In this document: positions 56,321-64,000 of the stretch, one piece after another
Position numbering within the stretch: the stretch's first letter is position 1
Layout of the letters: every line of letters begins with the position of its first letter
Source: Phallus indusiatus
Taxonomy: Eukaryota; Basidiomycota; Agaricomycetes; Phallales; Phallaceae
DNA length: 64,000 bases
Direction of reading: 5' to 3'
Assembly: GCA_027605045.1 (NCBI GenBank)
Contig: JAQFWX010000004.1
Location: 2,800,683-2,864,682, forward strand
The notes under the pieces: model-generated
What the model was told of the DNA's origin: nothing
What the model saw: the letters and a program-made list of their open reading frames with translations, nothing else
Databases searched by the model: none
Program-made: the position numbers and the translations under genes

Positions 56321-56892
56321 TCATGCAGAAACCAAAACAATACTAATGTTCTGTTGAACAACTTGAGCATTGGGACCAGCCTATTTTTTTTCAAAAAAAG
56401 ACCTCATTCAGATTGGAAGAGAAATATACAAGAAGAAAAACTTACGCCAGACACAAGCAACACACTAGCGTGCAAATTGGCGAAACCCGCTTCACCAGTA
56501 GGAGTTATAGTGAAAGTCTGGCCGGGGGGGTTGAAGGGTTCTGACGCATTCAGAGCCGGATCAAACAGGCTCCTGAGGACAATTTGTCCCAACACTTGGT
56601 TATCGTCGTCGGATGAGCAGGGAGTAGCGCCGCAGTGCTGTATTCCAAGAGCGATGGCCACGTTTTCCATGGGAACGGCTGGGACTGCGAACTGTTATCG
56701 AGAAAGGAACGATTATCAGAGATGTGTAGACAGAAAAACAATCTTCGTTCGACTTACGGGTTGCGAGATGGCGACGACTAGAGGTCGACCTAGTACAACA
56801 GACTGATTTTGAGTGGGAGATAAGATCTCAATCTGTTGAGCGAAAGAAGAAGCTGCCAGAAGGAAAGCAGAAAAAGCCGCAGTGAATAACAT
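56321..56892 (-). CDS. Small secreted protein (146 aa, 3 exons)
   Basis: I do not recognise a named family. Exons: 56892-56758, 56691-56446, 56380-56321. The N-terminus MLFTAAFSAFLLAASSFAQQ is a clear signal peptide, with likely cleavage after SFA. The mature part starts with IEILSPTQNQSVVLGRPLVV, a beta-rich pattern. It has a single cysteine pair (HCGATPC), two N-glycosylation sequons (NQS in exon 1, NAS in ALNASEP) and one in the last exon (NIS). A TATATA on this strand lies about 90 bp upstream (near 56983). Probably extracellular or in the wall; the function is unknown. Confidence 0.85.
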
Positions 56893-57388
56893 TTCGTTTC
56901 TTTCGAGTGGACCAAAGGGAGAGAAAAAATGGCTCAGACAGTTATATCACGGAATGTGGAGCGGGTCGCATCTTCTGCCTTTTTATATATCACGACTCCG
57001 AATCCACAACGACCGGTTTTCTCGGCCACACACTTAATAACGGCGGATGAAGCGGCGTAAAGCTTCATGCATTACGGCCATGCGTGCCCTATTTTTCAGC
57101 AGCATGTGATGGAATCTGGTGTTGTCTGCATGTGAATGTATGCAGGTTAGCAAACGGCGGATCAACTATATATCGATGCGCAGTGTTGCATCCAAGCTCT
57201 CAACACAATACAAAAGAAAAACAGGCTGAACAAGTGAGAGAAAAATGTCAGCGAATGTGAGTGCTGGGTGATTTCCATACGTCTGAATATGATACACGAC
57301 GAAAGAGCGTGGACTCGGATGGTGACGCGATGACAAGTTTGTGACAGTTGAAGATCTCTGAGTCATTTCTAGATTTATTACGACGACA
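56893..57388. other. Divergent intergenic stretch
   Basis: It separates the secreted protein gene (-) from the small repeat protein gene (+). It contains the TATA-like site for the former near 56983. No coding potential was recognised. Confidence 0.5.
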
Positions 57389-58061
57389 ATGCAAGATTCG
57401 CGACCCTTGCGGTGGACAATTCCCAGTCCCGGGCCCTCTTATCCGCAAAATCCAACCTCACGATCGTTCGAAAACTTAGACCACCTTGAACAAGATTTGG
57501 TAAGAATCCCTCCGGTTTTCTTAACCTCTATGAAGTTGGAGGCCGGCATTCCGGATGTCCCTTTCAATGAGTTAACGTACGAACAAAAAGTAATTCGTTG
57601 ACCATATGTTCCAAATATAATTTTTTTAAAGAATTAACCTATTCTAGGTGAGCCTTGACGAAGTTTTCAAAAGAACTATGTCGAATTTTAATGGCACTCT
57701 GGCAACTGGTCCCAGGACTGTCAGGTAACTATTTGTCCTGTTTTTGTCATCAGAGACTTCATGAGCTCAATACATATATAAATATATAAGACCTGGGCCG
57801 CCGGGTACCTCACCGTCATTCAATAACTCGGAGTTCCAACAGCTTGAAAATGATTTAGCGAGACAACATCCACTTTTATTAGTTTCTCTGAAGCGTGAGG
57901 CTGGCGTTCCGGACGTCCAGTTCAACGAGTTAACGGACGAACAAAAAGTATTTTTCTAATTTTGGATGCCTGTGTTCGCATACATATATTGAAGTTATTT
58001 TTAGAGAAGGGTAAACGAAGTTTTCAAAAGAAGTATGGCATCACCTCAATACGGTCGATAG
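57389..58061 (+). CDS. Small protein with a tandem internal duplication (163 aa, 4 exons)
   Basis: Unknown function. Exons: 57389-57589, 57648-57724, 57791-57947, 58005-58061; total 164 codons. The protein is two repeats of about 60 residues, each containing an LE.DL segment, a (K/R).EAG(I/V)PDV.FNELT.EQK segment and a DEVFKR or NEVFKR segment. In each repeat an intron of the same phase falls directly after EQK, so the gene arose by duplicating an exon pair. It has no signal peptide or membrane segment; the protein is hydrophilic and mostly helical in appearance. The first repeat has a longer Pro-rich N-terminus. Confidence 0.75.
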
Positions 58062-59117
58062 TAATTCAGAAACCGACATGCTTTTCGAGTATGTATTTAA
58101 ATGTGTATATATGACCGAGAGACCGATTGATTAAGAAATCATTAGCACAACATAACCTTTATAGGAGTTTCCTTTTTTACCATCCGTGATCGATCGTGAT
58201 CCGTGATACTATGCACATCTATGTTTTTTATGTACTTTCGCAACTATAAATACAAACATTGTCCCTTGCGTGGGAGGCGGGACTATTGAGAGACTGGTTC
58301 GATGACCCTTGTATCCCGTGCAGGTGGAAATAACGGCGAAGTAGCCTTTCTAGAACCCTTGCCACCATATATCTACCATGCGGGCAGCGGTACTTGGAAT
58401 CACCCGTGTTCGGTAATTCTCCCCTAACAATACTATCGCTTATAAGCAAAGCAAAAAATATTCCACTGGTGATTGTTCCGGAGTACTGAGCTTTAGAATT
58501 GATGGGGAACTTCGTACCATCCGTATTTACTAGTATACGTACTTCAAGTTTTATTTACATGTGTTCATTGTCGGTTCCTTCTTCTATGATCATTTTATGC
58601 TTTGCGATTCATAGGATAAATATTAGTCGCCTTTGTAGAACTCGAGCCCTTTTAGACAATATATTTTGGATCCTTATAGAAAGAGAAGGGTATTAATACT
58701 TATAGTATGTAAACTGATAAAGAGGTGAACGAATTATTTTTTTTTGATTTTCAATGATAAAGCCTTCAGAGGCAACCGGTTTTAATTTCTGGAGCTGGAA
58801 TCTAGCAAAGACAAACTAAATTTTTTAAAAAAAATAAGACTCCAAACTCACTGGGACGGTGCTAAGATCGTCCCAAACACTATATCACATATTGTTATAT
58901 TGTTATGTTTGATCGTCCTTTGGACATCACCCGATAGAAGACGTACATATGTCGTTACAATTGTCCGTCTCAGGACCTGAGTACGGATGATGTTGAATTC
59001 GGTCCAGATATTTTGAGATATATAAAACGCGTATATGTATACACCGCAAAAAAGTATTTTAACCCCCACCTAATTTCATTGACCCATCACTTTAACTCGG
59101 AAACACATCTCTGATCC
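58062..59117. other. Intergenic, first half of a tandem repeat unit
   Basis: No gene was recognised. From about 58245 the sequence (TATAAATACAAAC...TCCCTTGCGT) resembles 59878 onward. From about 58913 to 59035 (CCTTTGGACATCAC..., AATTCGGTCCA, GATATATAAAA) it resembles 60405-60520. This is the upstream part of repeat unit 1. Confidence 0.55.
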
Positions 59118-59417
59118 ATGGACGTTGCCGTAGTCATTCTCCAAGCTGAGCCCCTCCCCCCGGTCATAATCCGTATTCCTATCGACTTAACGGAGGAAAA
59201 TAAGGAGAACGTTCCACCTCCGTTGAAAGTCCAAACTTCAGGGAGGAGAAGAAGCCAAAGGGGGAGAAGACGGTTGGGAGCAGCGCAAATGACGTCTCGG
59301 ACCAGAGAAAGAACTATGCAAAGACAGAATAGGAATGAAATAGTGGCGACTGAGTTTGATCAAATTGAAACTGCGCACACGGCGGTAGGTCGCCGCACTC
59401 GGCGTAGACTTTCCTAA
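59118..59417 (+). CDS. Small basic protein with KEN motif (99 aa)
   Basis: Single exon, no recognised family. The N-terminal third is hydrophobic/acidic (VVILQAEPLPPVIIRIPIDL) with TEENKENVPPP. The rest is Arg/Gln-rich (GRRRSQRGRRRL, RTRERTMQRQNRNE) and ends GRRTRRRLS. It could bind nucleic acid. NKEN matches the KEN degron of cell-cycle proteins, but that may be chance. A TATATAAA lies near 59019, about 99 bp upstream. The related sequence at 60540-60800 supports this being a real transcribed unit with conserved frame in the 3' part. Confidence 0.6.
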   Translation: MDVAVVILQAEPLPPVIIRIPIDLTEENKENVPPPLKVQTSGRRRSQRGRRRLGAAQMTSRTRERTMQRQNRNEIVATEFDQIETAHTAVGRRTRRRLS

Positions 59418-60540
59418 TAGTAAGCCCGTTTGAAGCCCGTGATTATTATTTTAAAAAAACAAATATTTTGTCTACTACACTAACTACACTCTCGTTTTAG
59501 GTCCCCCATCTAAAAATCAACACTTTTCGAAACCACCTTGAATCAAAATTTTTGTTACATAACCTTCCGCGTATCTTTCGAATTGCGCGTTTCTGTTCAC
59601 ATACTATATGTAATGCTACAACTTGGAATAGCCTTTTCTAATTCAATTCTTTCTTCTACAAGAATCAAATATTGTTTCCTAAAAATTCTATGACAATTGG
59701 ACTCTCAAAAAAAGAATGTGATATTTTTTGGTACGCGTCTGCATGCCCTCAATAAGCATTATATATAGACTTGAGGCTGGGGTGTCTTGCAATTGGACGC
59801 AACCATAAGCAGGAAAGCATGATTCTGCCCTTTCAACTCCTGAAATTTGACACCGGTGTTGAGGGCCTGTTTCGCCTCTATAAATACAATATCATCCCTT
59901 GCGTAAGAAGAAGGAAGTCAGGACTTTTGAGTACTAAGAAACGAAACTGGCTCCATGACTCTCATTTAATTCCGTAGGTGAAAATGGCAACGGAACAGAT
60001 ATATATCATATTCGAATGGTGCTTTGCTTGTCAATGGGTATCACCCGTGCTCGGTGATTTAGTGGGAGAAGCCAGTGTGCGTTAACGTTCACTACGTCTG
60101 GAACATCGATTAGAAAAGGCGGCATGTACCGTTTGAGGTTACGGTACATCAAGCAAGATATATGTATTTACTACGGGGGTCCAATTTTTGTCCTTGAATT
60201 ATTAGTACAAAGAAAGTAACTTCGTCAATCATTGGAGCCTTTTGTAAGTTACGATGCGCACCCAGTCCGCGTACTTGCCAACTGAGTAAAAGTTTGTTGC
60301 TTATACACCGCGATGGATTCAAATCCAGAAACAACGCTTCCAGGTCGATCGACCCTAACCCAATGCAAAGTTATGTTACGCATTGAATATTGTCATGTCC
60401 GATAGTCCCTTGGACATCACACATGATTACGATTGTCCACCTCCAAGTGTGGATGGTATCTTCTAATTCGGTCCATACCATGACATGATGAGACATATAA
60501 ATAAAACCTGTATACTCTTCTAATCGAAAAAGAAAAACCC
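59418..60540. other. Intergenic, between the two repeat units
   Basis: No gene was recognised. 59418-59572 is the 3' flank of unit 1 (CTCGTTTTAGGT, TTGTTACATAACCT). It reappears after unit 2 at 60880-60950. Confidence 0.55.
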
Positions 60541-60885
60541 CTTTGACAGAGGAGAATAAAGAAAAATATTCCACCTTTTGTAAAAGCACAAGGAAGGGGA
60601 AGAAGGATGTTAGAAACAACACAAAGAACGACTCGGATTAGAGAAAGAATGGAACAAAGACAGACGGCTCGAATTCGGAATCGGAATCGGAATGAAATGG
60701 CAGGAACTGAGCAGCCTGAGCTTGATCAAACTGAGACTCCGCAGTGGCACGGTGGCAGTCCGCACGAGGCCGAAGTTGGCCGCCGGACTCGGCGTAGACT
60801 TTCCTATGTAGACTCTAGTAAACGGGCCCGCAATTATTTTTTCCTTCAAGGAAATTATTTTGCCTCGCTACACTTCTCGTTTTAG
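60541..60885 (+). pseudogene. Decayed tandem copy of the small basic protein gene
   Basis: It matches the 99-aa gene. The start region reads TTGACAGAGGAGAATAAAGA, equivalent to LTEENKE, but lacks an ATG. The frame shifts before the Arg-rich part. From 60607 the frame is open with RTTRIRERMEQRQ and ends with GRRTRRRLSY, reading past the stop used by the good copy. An insertion (PQWHGGSPHEAE) and a GGAATC hexamer run near 60675-60692 are extra. Translation from ATG 60607 is possible but not supported. Confidence 0.55.
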
Positions 60886-61581
60886 GTTCCTCAACTGAAC
60901 AATCAAAACTACTTGAAAGCAAAATCTTTGTTACATAACCTCGCGCCATCCCGCTCCGGATCCCTTGTTCATATACATACTATAATTACTCGGACGGACA
61001 CTTTTTCATGGATGTCGTTGATCGTGCTGTATTAAATCCGACATATTAGATTGACATGTTAGACGTGATGTTCTACATGGGTATTAGTATCGTCCTGAAA
61101 TTGATTTCTGCATCATCGATAGACTAGGTACGCTTTCTATGTGTCTAAGGTGACCACTTTAGCGAAAACGATGCAATTTAATTGTCACTTTTCTATTTCA
61201 AATTCCGTTGGAATAAATATATTATTCTTCATGTTTTCGATTTAGAGAATATGTACTTACCTCAATGACACACTTTCCCGCTCATCATTTCATTCGAGTA
61301 CACCGTAGCCCTAAACGGCGTAGCCTTTATGTAACGTTATTACGGAGTTGCTGGTATATGCTAGAATCTAATAACATAGTTTCGGTATGCAATAGATATA
61401 TATATTACGTATAAACGGTCATGTGCATTCATCCCGTGCGCAGTCAATAATCAAAAAAGTCTTGAATGTATTGCATTGTCACTATGAACCGGAGAAAGAT
61501 ATATATATATGTATGATATGGATACAGGCACAGATGTGTAAAAATATGTAATGAGAAAAAAAAAGAAAAGAAAAAAAAGCT
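60886..61581. other. Intergenic stretch
   Basis: No gene was recognised. It has short (TA)n runs near 61500 and an A-rich tract at 61555-61578, just downstream of the 3' end of the next minus-strand gene. Confidence 0.55.
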
Positions 61582-62554
61582 TTAAATGACTTGGTACACA
61601 GTGCCTTTTCTAGATGTTCTAGATGTAGTGAACGCATACTGTGGCTCTCCAGGTACGATATGCCATTGATCAGAAGAGCTTCCTGTAGAGTTCCGTCGAG
61701 GTCTATTAATGCTGGATGATTGGACGAGATGTTTATTGGGATAAGCAGAAGAAGAACGTGTTCGGCTAATAACGGAACATGAGGCCGAGTGACACACAGT
61801 CGGGTTAAGTTAGACTCACGTGTGAAGATTTTCTTTGTCCTTGTTGCCGAATTTATCTAAAACACGGCGGAACAGGGATTTTTCAGATGTTGGAGAGTAA
61901 TGAGAACGGTGGTGGTGGTGATAATGATTGGATGTGCGAGTGGGTGGTGCGGAATCAGATCGTTGTGGATACTGATGAGATGACAATAAGTATTCAAAAA
62001 AATCAGAATGACGATAGTGGCGATGATGACGTTACACCCACCAGAGCTTGGACTACGTTTCCATTTGGGCCGTTACGTGGCTGAATTACGTACAGACCTG
62101 GGCGAGTTTCTTGACGAGAAGAACGCGAGTCTCGGGATGATGAAAGGTGATGATCGGCAGGCGAACGAACGCGAGGCTGATGGTGCGCTGGATTATACAG
62201 CGGAGGCACGGGGTTTCTCTGAGTGGACGAGGAATATGGAGAGGGCGTTCGAGGAGAAGGGGAGTGGTAGGTGTGATGATACGCAGCGGAATCTTGGATT
62301 TGCTGTTTCGGAGGGGGTGAACGATGGCGAGGGGGAGTAGTATGATTGTGATTATGAGTATGAGGAGTATGAGGCTGAGGCTGTGGAGAGCTTGCGCTAA
62401 AGCTGCGAGGTCTGCGTGGAGGACTGACGCCGACGTTTGAGATGCTGCAGTCTGGGGAGATGAATGGAGGGGGCTCTGGGCGTAGTATACGGGGAGCGGG
62501 ACCAGGACTGCCTGGTCTGACGGATGCTCTCCAGCGTTCTGTTCGTGAGGTCAT
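61582..62554 (-). CDS. Pro/Ser/His-rich protein (282 aa, 3 exons), unknown
   Basis: Exons: 62554-62042, 61971-61820, 61765-61582; total 283 codons. Low complexity: many Pro, Ser, His and Arg, with HTHNHNH and HHHH runs and numerous SP/TP pairs that could be phosphorylated by proline-directed kinases. A short ordered-looking stretch SEKSLFRRVLDKFGNKDKENLHT includes a KEN motif. The C-terminus is SSDQWHIVPGEPQYAFTTSRTSRKGTVYQVI. It has no signal peptide or membrane segment. Probably a disordered regulatory or scaffolding protein; no family was recognised. Confidence 0.75.
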
Positions 62555-63875
62555 GATGATGATTGAGCGTAAAACCAGTAGATATTATTTAGAAGGGATA
62601 TTATAACGTGCGGTAGCATGTCTTTAGTTGTATTTATACGCAGGGCCATGCTCTGGGCCATGCCGTGCGGTCCCACTAATAGTGTAATAGGATCACTTAG
62701 ATCATGAAAATTGAAAGAGAGGCTCAGAGCATTGGCTTGTAGACAGAGTCACGCGACGGAATGTGCCTCCGTGCGCGTGACCTGAGTCAGCCTTACCGAG
62801 CCTAATCAGGTCTTAGCCTCAGTACTCCATCAATATCAGTCATATCGCTGTGCGGAACCAAAGTTACCAGACTAACACCACATAGCCCTCCATAGCCAAA
62901 TTGGTTGATGTCTTTGCTCCCTATATGGCATTCAATCTGAAACTGTAACTTAACTCCTGTGCTCTGTGTCTAGTACACTTCAAGTTCCAAAGGATCCCGA
63001 GTGCAGTGCCTAGCACATCTTGGCTACTTGCGTGTCACTCCGATGCGTTCTTCCCCGTGATCATCGAGAACGAGAACCTCGGAGGGAGTGAGCGTTAAAG
63101 TAAACTGAGTTAATAATAACAAGCTTCCTAACGAGCGTTCATCAATAATGACTATTTCTAAAAGTAAAAACAACAACTGCGTTTCAAAAATAATCATTTA
63201 GACGAGCCAACGGAATCTTTTCATTCTACATACATACTTTGTTTTTATTACCCCTCTCTCTCTCTCCTTGTGGAGCACTTTCCGTCCGGAATAGACTGCG
63301 AACGAACGGAAAAACAAAATAAACTTTCGACGACCAAGTATAGCATAGCATGGCATGGCTACCTACGGTACTACGTGGCCCGGGGCAAATCCCTGGCTAA
63401 TCCCCTTGCACTTCTCTTTCGGAACGGGTCGGATCCGATCGTCCATTCGTTTGTCAAGGACATGTCATAGCCTCCCATAAGACCATAGGACATGAAGACG
63501 CCCTCGTCCAGCCTTTACCAGGTATCAAACCCTCCCTTCATATCCAAACCAGACTATCGGAAATGACATCTCTGGTCGTTTCTTTTCTTTTTGTCGAGAA
63601 ACCGTATTGAAATCGGATATTACCGTCCAATTTACGATCGCTCATTGAAATTGAAAACATGCGTTTATGACGATCCCTCTTATGTGCACGTGAACTTAGT
63701 TTTTTCATGACAATAACATATTTTGCATGTTTTCATCACTGAAAAGGACTTCATAAGAAAAGTCAATTGACAAATATTGCCAGCGCCAAGACTAAGTAAA
63801 AGCTTCGATAGGGGGGATGGGAGGGGGGTGAGGCAAATTATTGAAAGATTATCTATTCAGGTATCCTGTTGCACT
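62555..63875. other. Intergenic stretch
   Basis: No supported gene; only short ORFs without motifs. There is a CT microsatellite near 63253-63268. Confidence 0.55.
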
Positions 63876-64000
63876 ATATAAATCCCCAACCCCAACGAGC
63901 TGAAGTTACTGGGGCTGAAAGAAAGAAAAAAAAGTACACATCCACGTGGAAATTTTTGAAAAAAAAAAGACGGGATGTTTGTCTCGACTTCCATAGTACA
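63876..64000 (+). promoter_or_regulatory. Possible promoter and start of a gene running off the right edge
   Basis: CTATATAAATC (about 63876-63886) lies about 100 bp before ATG 63976. From there MFVSTSIV is open to the window end. This resembles the TATA-to-ATG spacing of the P450 and secreted-protein genes. The evidence is thin because only eight codons are visible. Confidence 0.3.

Noticed and set aside
62008..62340. 110-codon plus-strand ORF opposite the Pro/Ser/His-rich gene
   Set aside because: It is the reverse of a Pro/Ser-rich exon, which removes stops on the other strand; the minus-strand gene has consistent introns and an ATG.
63270..63470. 66-codon ORF near the right end
   Set aside because: No motif, no flanking promoter or splice pattern.

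Overview
The window looks like a chromosome segment of a basidiomycete (probably agaricomycete) fungus. The genes on the right have many introns of about 35-70 nt with GT/AG ends. The left two thirds is a pile of Ty3/gypsy chromodomain retrotransposons. No rRNA, tRNA or CRISPR array was seen.

Region 1 (1-43064) is a nested stack of six LTR elements from two groups. Family A has 264-bp LTRs beginning TGTAACG and ending CGTTACA, 5-bp target duplications, gag, a pol ending in a chromodomain, and an extra downstream ORF of unknown function. It is present as A0 (-, cut by the left window edge), A1 (+), A2 (+) and A3 (-). Family B has LTRs beginning TGTCA and ending CCCTAACA and a different chromodomain pol. 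It is present as B (+, older, interrupted twice) and B' (+). B was hit by A0 inside pol and by A3 inside its 3' LTR. A0 was hit by A1 (duplication TGTGT). A3 was hit in its 3' LTR by B' (duplication GTATA). B' was hit in gag by A2 (duplication AGCTG). The deepest path is therefore B > A3 > B' > A2. Removing the inserts rejoins reading frames and LTRs exactly.

The A2 pol and B' pol are uninterrupted ORFs. Most other element genes carry one or two frame breaks, nearly all at homopolymers or dinucleotide repeats, so part of this damage may be consensus error in repeats.

Region 2 (43065-64000) is ordinary genomic sequence. In order it holds: a cytochrome P450 (+, 12 exons), an acid-lipase/steryl-ester-hydrolase-type lipase (-), fimbrin (+), a MYND-SET protein (-), a small secreted protein (-), a small protein built from a duplicated exon pair (+), a tandemly duplicated small basic protein gene (one good copy, one decayed), and a Pro/Ser/His-rich protein (-). 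A possible new gene start lies at the right edge. The exon models given here keep frame from start to stop. These genes share no pathway; they look like a normal mixed gene neighbourhood beside a transposon island.
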